Positions 8,545 to 15,599 of a stretch of 64,000 nucleotides of DNA are shown one piece after another. The translations under genes were made by a program, and so were the position numbers. The DNA lies in assembly GCA_045599005.1 (NCBI GenBank), contig JAZRVF010000015.1, positions 140,074-204,073 on the forward strand, in the 5' to 3' direction. Each line of letters begins with the position of its first letter. The stretch's first letter is position 1. This DNA is from Treponema_I sp045599005. Lineage in GTDB: Bacteria > Spirochaetota > Spirochaetia > Treponematales > Treponemataceae. Under the pieces are notes generated by a model, which did not search any database, had not been told where the DNA came from, and saw only the letters and a list, made by a program, of their open reading frames with translations.

Positions 8545-9576
8545 ATGCAACGTTTTTTGAACACCCTGTATGTCACTACACAGAAATCCTACCTTCATAA
8601 GAAAGGAGAGGCAGTTGAAGTCCTTTTGGAAAATCAGTCTGTCGCAGTGATTCCTTTGATTACTTTGGACAGCATTGTCTGTTTCGGAAATATTTCCGTG
8701 AGTCCTTTTTTATTGGGGGCTTGCCCTGAATACAACATAACAGTAAGTTTTCTCTCTGAAACCGGAAAATTCCTTGCGCGGGTACAAGGTCCGGTTGCAG
8801 GAAATGTTCTTTTAAGAAAAGCCCAATACAGAATTTCTGATGACAAAGAGCAATCTGCAAAACTTGCCAAATTTTTTGTTACAGGAAAAATAGCGAACCA
8901 GCGTACTGTTCTACAAAGAGCAATCCGAGATCATAAAGAAAAAATCAATGTTGAAGCTGTACAGAAAACAATTTCCGCAATATCAAATAATCTTGCAAAA
9001 CTTGATACCGAATCTGATCTTGATGTAATTCGGGGAATTGAAGGTGACAGTGCAGAATCTTATTTTTCTGTATTTGATGAACTGATTACCTGTCAAAAAC
9101 AAACTTTTTCTTTTATGGGAAGAAATCGTCGTCCTCCTTTGGATAATGTAAATGCCATGTTGTCTTATGTGTACACATTGTTATACCACGATATGACAAG
9201 TGCACTTGAAACTGTCGGTCTTGATCCGGCTGTCGGTTTTTTGCACAGAGACCGTCCCGGAAGGTTAAGTTTGTCACTTGATCTTATAGAAGAATTCCGT
9301 GCTTTTTTTGCAGACAGACTTGTGCTTAGTCTGATCAATCGGAATGAGATTCAAGGGAATCAATTTGAAATCACTGCAAGTGGCGCAGTAAACATGAATG
9401 ATCAGGCACGAAAAACGATAATCACTGCATATCAGAAACGGAAAGAAATCGTTCTGAATCATCCTTTTGTAGAGAAACGTATGCATCTGGCAATTTTGTT
9501 TCAAACTCAGGCCAGATTGCTGGCCCGTTACATCCGGGGTGATATTGACGGATATCCGGTTTTCATCTGGAAGTGA
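8545..9576 (+). CDS. cas1: CRISPR integrase Cas1, type I-C
   Basis: Cas1 is the metal-dependent integrase that inserts new spacers next to the leader as a complex with Cas2. The 343 residues are the usual type I-C length. The catalytic residues are visible: Glu166 in RGIEGDSAESYF, His234 in GFLHRDRPGR and an acidic residue near 249 in LDLIEEFR. The start at 8545 follows a weak GGAG about 20 nt upstream and a purine stretch (AAAGAGAAAA). It follows a 112-bp gap after cas4 and its stop overlaps the cas2 GTG by 4 bp. Confidence 0.95.
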   Translation: MQRFLNTLYVTTQKSYLHKKGEAVEVLLENQSVAVIPLITLDSIVCFGNISVSPFLLGACPEYNITVSFLSETGKFLARVQGPVAGNVLLRKAQYRISDDKEQSAKLAKFFVTGKIANQRTVLQRAIRDHKEKINVEAVQKTISAISNNLAKLDTESDLDVIRGIEGDSAESYFSVFDELITCQKQTFSFMGRNRRPPLDNVNAMLSYVYTLLYHDMTSALETVGLDPAVGFLHRDRPGRLSLSLDLIEEFRAFFADRLVLSLINRNEIQGNQFEITASGAVNMNDQARKTIITAYQKRKEIVLNHPFVEKRMHLAILFQTQARLLARYIRGDIDGYPVFIWK

Positions 9577-9872
9577 AGCCTGCTATGATGATGCTGATAA
9601 GTTACGATGTTGCAAGAGATGAAAACGGAGCAAAGCGATTGCGACATGTTGCAAAAATTTTGGAAGATTACGGGCAGAGAGTTCAGAATTCTGTTTTCGA
9701 ATGTTTGGTGAATCCGAGTCAATGGGTCGAACTGCGTGGCAAATTGTTGAAAGAAATCAATCCGAATTTGGACAGCATCCGATTTTATTCGCTCGGCTCG
9801 AATTGGAAGCGGAAAGTTGAACATGTCGGGCAGAAAAATACTATCGATCCTCAAGGAGTTTTGATTTTATGA
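9573..9872 (+). CDS. cas2: CRISPR adaptation protein Cas2
   Basis: Cas2 bridges two Cas1 dimers in the integration complex. The core MMLISYDVARDENGAKRLRH and the segment RVQNSVFECLVNPSQW are typical of type I-C Cas2. A GTG at 9573 overlaps the cas1 stop (GTGA) and gives 99 residues; ATG codons at 9585, 9588 and 9591 would give the more usual 93-95 residues and the start cannot be settled by eye. The conserved Asp of SYDV is present. It ends the operon, 149 bp before the first repeat. Confidence 0.94.
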   Translation: MKPAMMMLISYDVARDENGAKRLRHVAKILEDYGQRVQNSVFECLVNPSQWVELRGKLLKEINPNLDSIRFYSLGSNWKRKVEHVGQKNTIDPQGVLIL

Positions 9873-10021
9873 TTTTTTCGCGAATATATGGTCCTCATAC
9901 AGATTGTCTTTTTTAATTTTAAGCAATACAATGATTTATAATTATTGAAACTGGGCATACTGTCAGGTTCGCGCATCAGGGTGTGTAATTTCATAGTATA
10001 CATACAGTTAAAAATAATACT
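9873..10021 (+). promoter_or_regulatory. CRISPR leader
   Basis: This AT-rich, non-coding stretch of 149 bp lies between cas2 and the first repeat. Perfect repeats begin right at its edge and the degenerate repeat is at the far end, which marks this side as the leader. TAATAC lies just before the first repeat, but no convincing full promoter was identified. Confidence 0.75.
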
Positions 10022-10960
10022 GTCGCCTCTTCACGGAGGCGTGAATTGAAACACTTTGGAAGGTGGAATCAACTATTATAATTAAGGGTCGCCTCTTCAC
10101 GGAGGCGTGAATTGAAACCCATGTATGCTTCTAATTGTTTTAAAGAGCCCAAGTCGCCTCTTCACGGAGGCGTGAATTGAAACTTCTTCGTTCTGGTCGT
10201 TGATAACGGGATAGTTGCGTCGCCTCTTCACGGAGGCGTGAATTGAAACTGGAGATTAAGTCCCATTGCTCCGGCCTGATATTGGTCGCCTCTTCACGGA
10301 GGCGTGAATTGAAACTGTTACTCCTGATTTCAGAATATATTCTAACTTGTCGCCTCTTCACGGAGGCGTGAATTGAAACTATTGGTTTTTCTGTAGGATG
10401 TAATTTTCCATTGTCGCCTCTTCACGGAGGCGTGAATTGAAACCTTCCTATAGGGACACTTCCCTTCATTAATTGTAGTCGCCTCTTCACGGAGGCGTGA
10501 ATTGAAACCCGATTGCCGATGCCACGTCCCCCCACGTCGTGAAGTCGCCTCTTCACGGAGGCGTGAATTGAAACTTACTGGTGAAGGCGAAATGTTTTCA
10601 CGCCAGAGTCGCCTCTTCACGGAGGCGTGAATTGAAACCCATAAAAGCCATGCTCCATGAGTCATTGCATACGTCGCCTCTTCACGGAGGCGTGAATTGA
10701 AACTGCAAATACCCGCATCCACAGGACGGCCTCTATGGTCGCCTCTTCACGGAGGCGTGAATTGAAACCGGAAAGGCTTTTGACCTGACGCAGGAAACAA
10801 CTGGTCGCCTCTTCACGGAGGCGTGAATTGAAACCTGTCTGGCAGCTGAACAAAGAAAACCTTGAGAGTCGCCTCTTCACGGAGGCGTGAATTGAAACCA
10901 TGCCCGCACACTTGCAGGCAAGCATTGCCGGGTCGCCTCTTCACGGAGGCGTAATTTGAC
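10022..10960 (+). CRISPR. Type I-C CRISPR array, 15 repeats and 14 spacers
   Basis: The repeat is 31 bp, starts GTCGCCTCTTCACGGAGGCG and ends GAATTGAAAC. Repeats begin at 10022, 10088, 10153, 10219, 10285, 10349, 10413, 10478, 10544, 10608, 10673, 10738, 10804, 10868 and 10932. The first 14 look identical; the last lost the end (GTAATTTGAC) and is the trailing copy. Spacers are 33-35 bp and all differ. The repeat can form a 6-bp stem (CGCCTC with GAGGCG) and ends in the ATTGAAAC tag typical of type I-C crRNA handles. No spacer obviously matched sequence elsewhere in this window by eye; an exact search was not possible. Confidence 0.99.
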
Positions 10961-11052
10961 AGGAAAGTTTTAAAGAACACATCCAGTAAATCTACAGAGA
11001 GTAAATCAAAGAAAATGTTTGTATCACTTACAACAATTCTTTCTTCAATCAT
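10961..11052 (-). pseudogene. N-terminal fragment of a PIN-domain toxin
   Basis: From an ATG at 11052 the minus strand reads MIEERIVVSDTNIFFDLLSV then DLLDVFFKTF. The VVSDTNIFFDLL segment is the first strand and catalytic Asp of PIN-domain nucleases of VapC type. The similarity ends at the degenerate last CRISPR repeat, and the frame then only translates repeat DNA. The other catalytic acidic residues are missing, so the toxin is dead. The ATG overlaps the stop of the upstream frame as ATGA, the usual antitoxin-toxin coupling. Confidence 0.6.
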
Positions 11053-11216
11053 ACAAGAGCAAGATCCTCTCTAACTTGTTCCACACTCTGATTAAGAATA
11101 CTTGCAGCTTTTGAAGTAGTAATAAGTTCATTGCTCAATGCTCTATAAACAAGGCTGGTAAATCTTAGGATTATATTCTGTTTATGATTGAAGGTGTCTG
11201 TCAGATGTCTGAGTTT
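11049..11216 (-). pseudogene. C-terminal fragment of the matching antitoxin or regulator
   Basis: The open minus frame ends SLVYRALSNELITTSKAASI then LNQSVEQVREDLALV and a TGA that overlaps the PIN ATG. The RAL-x-x-x-L-I-S/T-x-S-K-A-A-x-x-L pattern resembles the C-terminal helix-turn-helix found in regulators paired with PIN proteins (XRE or ImmA/IrrE-like). No start codon is visible, and further upstream the frame closes inside the Fic fragment. Inferred to be the truncated antitoxin partner. Confidence 0.45.
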
Positions 11217-11498
11217 ACCTTAAAGTTTATTGATTCGTTTATAAAGACAATGAACGCTGCTGCAGCCATGATAAAAGAAAAGTGCCCCAAGCTTTATTCT
11301 CAAGAGTTACTTGAGCATCTTTTCTATGATTTTTATACAAGAAATGAATATTTGTGTGAGAAATTGAACATTACGAGAAACACTTCAAGTAAGTATCTTC
11401 ATGAACTGACAGATGCAGGTGTTCTGATTGAAGAAAAGATTGGAAAGAGTAAGATTTACAAAAATACGTTCCTTTATAACTTAATAAAACTTTGGTAA
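11184..11498 (+). pseudogene. C-terminal winged-helix part of a Fic family protein
   Basis: The 104-residue frame contains KLYSQELLEHLFYDFYTRNE followed by LNITRNTSSKYLHELTDAGVL and a short wing. This is the C-terminal helix-turn-helix domain of bacterial Fic AMP-transferases (pattern TR-x-x-x-x-x-x-LxxSRxTASKYLxxLxxxGxL). The Fic catalytic core (HPFxxGNGR) is absent here, so only the last quarter remains. It could be translated from the ATG at 11184, but no good RBS is seen. It is AT-rich like the other debris around the CRISPR locus. Confidence 0.6.
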
Positions 11499-11688
11499 GT
11501 TAAGTGATTTAATGGATATGTGTATGGTAAAACAAAAAAAAGAATTCTTTTATACTTGGGAAGATATTTTGTTAAATTAAGTTATTCAAATTTTGAAAAG
11601 ATTAAATTCTACAGAGCAATACCAAATCGGAATAAATTTAAAATTAAACTTGTGGAATATAATTGTAACCGCTCCTTCCCCGTCCCAA
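11499..11688. other. AT-rich stretch without a supported gene
   Basis: The plus frame from 11514 reads MDMCMVKQKKEFFYTWEDIL, meets a TAA, then continues in the same frame as VIQILKRLNSTEQYQIGINL. This may be another decayed gene, but no family was recognised. Composition changes sharply to GC-rich at about 11670, where the membrane-protein gene ends; that point is the likely edge of the acquired segment. Confidence 0.4.
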
Positions 11689-12108
11689 TCACCCTCCCGC
11701 AGCCACATGTTTCGGGTACCACTTCTGGAACCATACCGTGAAGATCCCGATTGCCAGCGGCAGTGCGGAGTTTATCGCGCCGATAAAGCGCCCCGCGGCG
11801 GTCTGTATGATTAAGTAAGTCCACACGGGAGAAATCAGGTAGAAAATTCCCCACACGGCGGTCAGAATCCGGTTTGTCCTCAGGAAAAGCGGATTTTTCA
11901 GGGCAGATTCACCATTGTAGCTGTTCATTGAATAATGGGCTGTAAGCGGAATTTTCGCAAAACAGGACAGGGACCACATCAGTCCGAAAACAAAATAAGA
12001 GACTGGAATAATCAGCGACGGTGAGACACCGGCAAGCAGTGCGATCGAACAGGCGCCCACCTCAAGCCCTGCAAGTCTGTCATAAACTGTGATCTTCGCC
12101 CGGCTCAT
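11689..12108 (-). CDS. Small integral membrane protein downstream of the flavin reductase
   Basis: From the ATG at 12108 the product is 139 residues (MSRAKITVYDRLAGLEVGAC...), with about four hydrophobic helices and a conserved-looking AKIPLTAHYSMNSYNGESAL segment, then LFLRTNRILTAVWG. An earlier in-frame ATG at 12177 would overlap the upstream gene more. The gene overlaps the 3' end of the flavin reductase by 29 bp in another frame. Similar membrane segments are, from memory, fused to NAD(P)H-dependent flavin reductase plus SCP2 proteins in clostridia, so this may be the split-off C-terminal part. Function unknown. Confidence 0.6.
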   Translation of the reverse strand: MSRAKITVYDRLAGLEVGACSIALLAGVSPSLIIPVSYFVFGLMWSLSCFAKIPLTAHYSMNSYNGESALKNPLFLRTNRILTAVWGIFYLISPVWTYLIIQTAAGRFIGAINSALPLAIGIFTVWFQKWYPKHVAAGG

Positions 12109-13201
12109 CAGCACCGGCCTCCAAAACTGTGTCGCCATCCGCAGAGGAAGCCGTTTTTCCCGCACCGAAATATTCATCCCAATGAAGCATCAGGTCAAAA
12201 TTCCCTTCAACCGTGTAAAGATGCTTCATCATCGCTTCGTCACCTCTCATCTCGCCAGCGGCAATCGCTTTCCACACAGAAAGTGGCGTGTTGATCCGCG
12301 TGGTAAAATCACCCGAAAGTTCCTCAGTAACACGGCTGCCATCCTTCCCCAGAATGATCCTGTATGACCTGCCCACGTCCGTGTAATTCATCTCCAGCAC
12401 AGAATCCCTGCCGCGCCATCTGTCCTTGCTGTAAAGAGCAGCCATCTGCCGTGTGAACACCAGACTCTCGTCAGTCTTTCCGCCATTTTCGTCCACACCC
12501 CAGCTTGAATCCGCCATCCTTTCAAACACATCCCGCGGGAAAAGGATTTCCTTCAGTTTTTGCCAGGTTCCATTGCTGATTCCACCGGAACTGAATTCTT
12601 CTCCTGCAGTCTTCACATAAGAAAGATATTCGCCCGTACGCTCAGAAAGTTCCTTTACCCGGAACAGTTCACCCTGCCCGCAGAACAGCGCAGTGTAGCC
12701 CTCCTTTCCGCAGAGCCTGTCAAACATTGCAGTTACGCAGTCATAATTTCCTTCCGCCGTATAAAATCCGCAGGTAGAAATCAGCACAGTTTTTTTTCCG
12801 CTCATGTCAAAACGGGAAGAATGGCCACCGCTTTCCGTGCCCTTTTCCATAAAAGGCATGGTCATCGGAAGCTGACGGTCAACAAGATTCTTAAGCTGGC
12901 CAGGAAGCCCGAAATAATACAGAGGAAAACTCCAGACAGTCAGATCCGCCCAGAGAAGTTTTTCAAGCACAGAAGCCATGTCATCATGGATGCAGCATTT
13001 TCCGGGTGTGTTTTTCCAGCAGGCAAAACAGCCAAGACAGGGCTTTATGTTCAATCTGCTGATCTCAAGCACCTGGATCTCCGGATCCGCTCCACCTCTG
13101 CACCGTTCACCGGCCTTAATTCCTTCCAGAAAAGCATCAGTCAATCTGAAAGTATTGCTTTTCTCACCCTTCGGACTTCCGTTTATCACAAGAATATTCA
13201 T
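12080..13201 (-). CDS. NAD(P)H-dependent FMN reductase with SCP2-like domain
   Basis: Residues 1-200 form a flavodoxin-like fold: MNILVINGSPKGEKSNT is the FMN-phosphate loop and WSFPLYYFGLPGQLKNLVDR is the second flavin loop. A cysteine-rich segment, CLGCFACWKNTPGKCCIHDD, is typical of the iron-sulfur flavoprotein and NADPH:FMN reductase family. Residues about 260-350 (MNYTDVGRSYRIILGKDG ... GDFTTRINTPLSVWKAIAAG) look like an SCP2 sterol-carrier domain. AAAGGAAAT lies before the ATG. The final 20 residues (SSADGDTVLEAGADEPGEDH) look non-conserved, and the next gene starts before the stop, so a frameshift between two halves of a former fusion is possible. Confidence 0.75.
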   Translation of the reverse strand: MNILVINGSPKGEKSNTFRLTDAFLEGIKAGERCRGGADPEIQVLEISRLNIKPCLGCFACWKNTPGKCCIHDDMASVLEKLLWADLTVWSFPLYYFGLPGQLKNLVDRQLPMTMPFMEKGTESGGHSSRFDMSGKKTVLISTCGFYTAEGNYDCVTAMFDRLCGKEGYTALFCGQGELFRVKELSERTGEYLSYVKTAGEEFSSGGISNGTWQKLKEILFPRDVFERMADSSWGVDENGGKTDESLVFTRQMAALYSKDRWRGRDSVLEMNYTDVGRSYRIILGKDGSRVTEELSGDFTTRINTPLSVWKAIAAGEMRGDEAMMKHLYTVEGNFDLMLHWDEYFGAGKTASSADGDTVLEAGADEPGEDHSL

Positions 13202-13303
13202 AAATTTCCTTTTTCCTGAACGGACAGAAAAAGTTCATTACCTTCTGCGTGGCGAATCGGCCTTTTTTCAGGGAGTTCATTAAATTTCACAGAACTGATT
13301 TAA

Positions 13304-13564
13304 TCAGTTTTCCTCTGTATAATCCTGAAAATCAGAGAAATCGGGATAATCACAGAGACCTTCATCAAACACAATATGATTCGGGGACACAGCCTCTACC
13401 TTTGCAATGTGTTCCGCACGCGCTTTGTCCAGTGCCTCAGCATATCCGCGGAGAGCCGCAAAAGGCAGAAACTGGGCCGCCCTCTGTGCCATGGGCATCG
13501 GCGAATGATACCTTGACTTGTGATGAGGAAGATCGATTATGTCGTCGTAATTTTTATCAGCCAT
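13304..13564 (-). CDS. YolD-like small protein
   Basis: The 86-residue product has the signature DIIDLPHHKSRYHSPMPMAQ followed by RAAQFLPFAALRGYAEAL. This D-x-x-DLPHH-x-S-x-x-x-x-MP-x-x-x-RAAQF-x-PFAAL-x-GY pattern is that of short YolD-like proteins, often encoded next to Y-family DNA polymerases in other bacteria. No polymerase is adjacent here. The role of the family is not well defined; a link to translesion synthesis is inferred only from typical neighbourhoods. Confidence 0.7.
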   Translation of the reverse strand: MADKNYDDIIDLPHHKSRYHSPMPMAQRAAQFLPFAALRGYAEALDKARAEHIAKVEAVSPNHIVFDEGLCDYPDFSDFQDYTEEN

Positions 13565-13670
13565 AAGTTCAACTTACACAAATATGATGACATATACTGT
13601 CCCGAAAATCCATTTTTCTGCAATACTTTTCTGCTACAGGGAGGCGGAATCATTTTCATTTGAAACATTT

Positions 13671-13693
13671 GATTATTAACGCTATTATTAATC
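13671..13693. promoter_or_regulatory. Imperfect 23-bp palindrome upstream of the nucleotidyltransferase
   Basis: GATTATTAA-CGCTA-TTATTAATC has arms matching at 8 of 9 positions. It is centred about 43 bp before the ATG of the nucleotidyltransferase gene, a reasonable place for an operator or promoter-overlapping site. Confidence 0.3.
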
Positions 13694-13724
13694 CGTTAAA
13701 AAAGAAAAACAACGGAGACGTGAT

Positions 13725-14639
13725 ATGAAACCTACACTTATCGTTCTCGCAGCCGGAATGGGCAGCCGTTACGGTGGAGTCAAACAGATAGACGCAATCG
13801 GACGGCACAACGAATGCCTTCTTGATTTCTCAACATACGACGCAATGACAAGCGGCTTCGGAAAAGTCGTTTACATCATCCGCAAAGACATAGAAGCTGA
13901 TTTCCGTGAGCGGCTTTTTGACCGTGTGGCAAAAAACTTTGACGCGGAATACGTTTTCCAGACACCAACCTCACTTTTCACACCGGAACAGATCTCAAAA
14001 ATCCACCCGGAACGCAGGAAACCCTGGGGAACGATGCACGCAGTTCTCTGCGCCCAGGATGCGGTACACGAACCATTCTCCGTAATCAACGCAGACGATT
14101 ATTACGGACGCGAAGCTTTCAGGACAATCGGCGCACATCTTTCCGCAATGTCTCCGGAGGGCACTGAACATGCGATGGTCGGCTACGTCCTTGAGAACAC
14201 AATGAGCAGAACAGGCTCCGTCTCAAGAGGCGTCTGCAAAGTCTCAGACAGCGGCTATCTTGAGTCCATCACTGAGAACACAAAGATTTACTACCAGGGC
14301 GACAGGATCATTTCGGAAATTGACGGACAGAGCATAGAAATGACCGGCAAAGAATGGGTTTCCATGAACATGTTCGGATTCGGTCCCAAAGCCTTCGAGA
14401 CTTTCACCGACTACTGGAATGATTTCGTGAAGACAAACGGATCCAGCGAAAAAGGTGAGGCATATCTCCCGACAGGTGCAAGCAACATCATCAATCAGGG
14501 AAAAGGACAGATCAAGTTCTACACTTCATCAGAACGCTGGTTCGGAATGACATACAGCGAGGACAGGGAGATTGTAAAACAGGAGATTGATGCAAAGATT
14601 TCTTCAGGCTACTACCCTGAAACCTTGTGGACAAAGTGA
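13725..14639 (+). CDS. Sugar-phosphate nucleotidyltransferase family protein
   Basis: The start MKPTLIVLAAGMGSRYGGVKQ is the nucleotide-binding signature of NTP_transferase proteins (LAAGxGxRxGxxKQ), which make NDP-sugars from sugar phosphates. AINADDYYGREAF near 124 is the metal-binding Asp motif. The 304 residues match a family annotated only as nucleotidyltransferase in spirochaetes and others; the sugar substrate is unknown. GGAG lies 10 nt upstream of the ATG. The next gene, a phosphomannose isomerase, starts 7 bp after the stop, so a role in mannose-derived nucleotide sugars is a fair inference. Confidence 0.85.
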   Translation: MKPTLIVLAAGMGSRYGGVKQIDAIGRHNECLLDFSTYDAMTSGFGKVVYIIRKDIEADFRERLFDRVAKNFDAEYVFQTPTSLFTPEQISKIHPERRKPWGTMHAVLCAQDAVHEPFSVINADDYYGREAFRTIGAHLSAMSPEGTEHAMVGYVLENTMSRTGSVSRGVCKVSDSGYLESITENTKIYYQGDRIISEIDGQSIEMTGKEWVSMNMFGFGPKAFETFTDYWNDFVKTNGSSEKGEAYLPTGASNIINQGKGQIKFYTSSERWFGMTYSEDREIVKQEIDAKISSGYYPETLWTK

Positions 14640-14646
14640 GGATATT

Positions 14647-15504
14647 ATGAACATGTTCAAGACCGCCCCCTATGTCAGCGAGAAAGTCTGGGGCTACGAA
14701 CGCTGGATTGTCTCAACACACGCAGTGGGCCAGTCAGAGATTGCGGACACCGGTTCCGACCTTGACGGAAAAAGCATCACAGAAGCTGTCGGTGCTGATT
14801 ACCCGCTGCTCATCAAACTGATCCAGGCAAACGACACTCTGTCAGTCCAGGTTCACCCTGATGACGATTACGCCCGCCGCGTGGAGAACACTTTCGGAAA
14901 GACCGAATGCTGGTACATTCTGGACGCAGTTCCCGGCGCAACCCTGGTCTGCGGGCTCAACAGCGGCTGCACAAAGGAAGAGCTTGCGGAAGCAATCCGG
15001 CAGAACACACTGGACAAGTACCTTAAAGTTGTTCCCGTAAAAAAAGGTGACTTCATCTTCATCCCGGCAGGAACAGTCCACGCTATCCAGGGCGGGCTCC
15101 GCCTCCTTGAGGTCCAGGAACCCAGTGACATCACCTACCGCCTTTATGACTGGGGCCGCCCCCGCGAGATCCATGTGGAGAAAGGCCTTGAAGTAACGGA
15201 ATGCACACACTCCGAGCCCCTTCAGAACTTTGACGGAACCTTTGCCTGCGAATATTTTTCTCTCAGCCACCAGACTTTTGAATCAACTGATTATTCTGAT
15301 CTTTGGGATCCGGCACAGGCTGTTCTTCCTGAAGATCCTGAATGGATCAGTGCCTTTATAATAGAAGGAAAAGGAACAATCTGTGACGGACAGGGCGGCG
15401 AACTCAATGTCTGCAGTGAAGAGATGATCATGCTCAGAAGCAGCGGAACCTACACTGCAAAAAGCGCTGACGGATCCCCGCTAAAGGTGATGATTATTGA
15501 ATGA
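14647..15504 (+). CDS. manA: Mannose-6-phosphate isomerase, class I
   Basis: The enzyme interconverts mannose-6-phosphate and fructose-6-phosphate with Zn2+. The ATG at 14647 (GAGGATATT before it) gives 285 residues; earlier in-frame ATGs lie inside the previous gene. Motifs are PLLIKLIQANDTLSVQVHPD near 54-73, whose QVHPDD carries Zn ligands, FGKTECWYIL with the Glu ligand, and IFIPAGTVHAIQGG with the His ligand near 145. The short form (about 300 residues) lacks the extra domains of the E. coli enzyme. It is coupled to the nucleotidyltransferase and ends before a strong terminator. Confidence 0.9.
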   Translation: MNMFKTAPYVSEKVWGYERWIVSTHAVGQSEIADTGSDLDGKSITEAVGADYPLLIKLIQANDTLSVQVHPDDDYARRVENTFGKTECWYILDAVPGATLVCGLNSGCTKEELAEAIRQNTLDKYLKVVPVKKGDFIFIPAGTVHAIQGGLRLLEVQEPSDITYRLYDWGRPREIHVEKGLEVTECTHSEPLQNFDGTFACEYFSLSHQTFESTDYSDLWDPAQAVLPEDPEWISAFIIEGKGTICDGQGGELNVCSEEMIMLRSSGTYTAKSADGSPLKVMIIE

Positions 15505-15533
15505 CCGGATAAAACCGGAAAAAAAACTGACAG

Positions 15534-15573
15534 AAAAGGGCATCACAATGTGTGAAGTGATGCCCTTTTTTTA
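15534..15573. terminator. Bidirectional terminator between manA and the EF-G paralogue
   Basis: GGGCATCAC (15538-15546) pairs with GTGATGCCC (15557-15565), flanked by AAAA on the left and TTTTTTT on the right. It sits between convergent genes and can serve both. Confidence 0.92.
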
Positions 15574-15599
15574 TGTCTCCTTCAGAAGACCGGTCAGAA

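Noticed and set aside
10053..10931. Self-targeting spacers
   Set aside because: No spacer was seen to match other sequence in this window by eye; a full exact and one-mismatch search of the genome would be needed to decide.
10140..11052. Open minus-strand frames across the CRISPR array giving repeated peptides such as SFNSRLREEAT
   Set aside because: They translate the CRISPR repeat over and over; no RBS or coding signal. Only the first 30 residues from 11052 are kept, as a PIN fragment.
12560..13219. Plus-strand open frame of 219 residues opposite the flavin reductase
   Set aside because: Antisense to a well-supported gene with clear motifs; no independent coding evidence.
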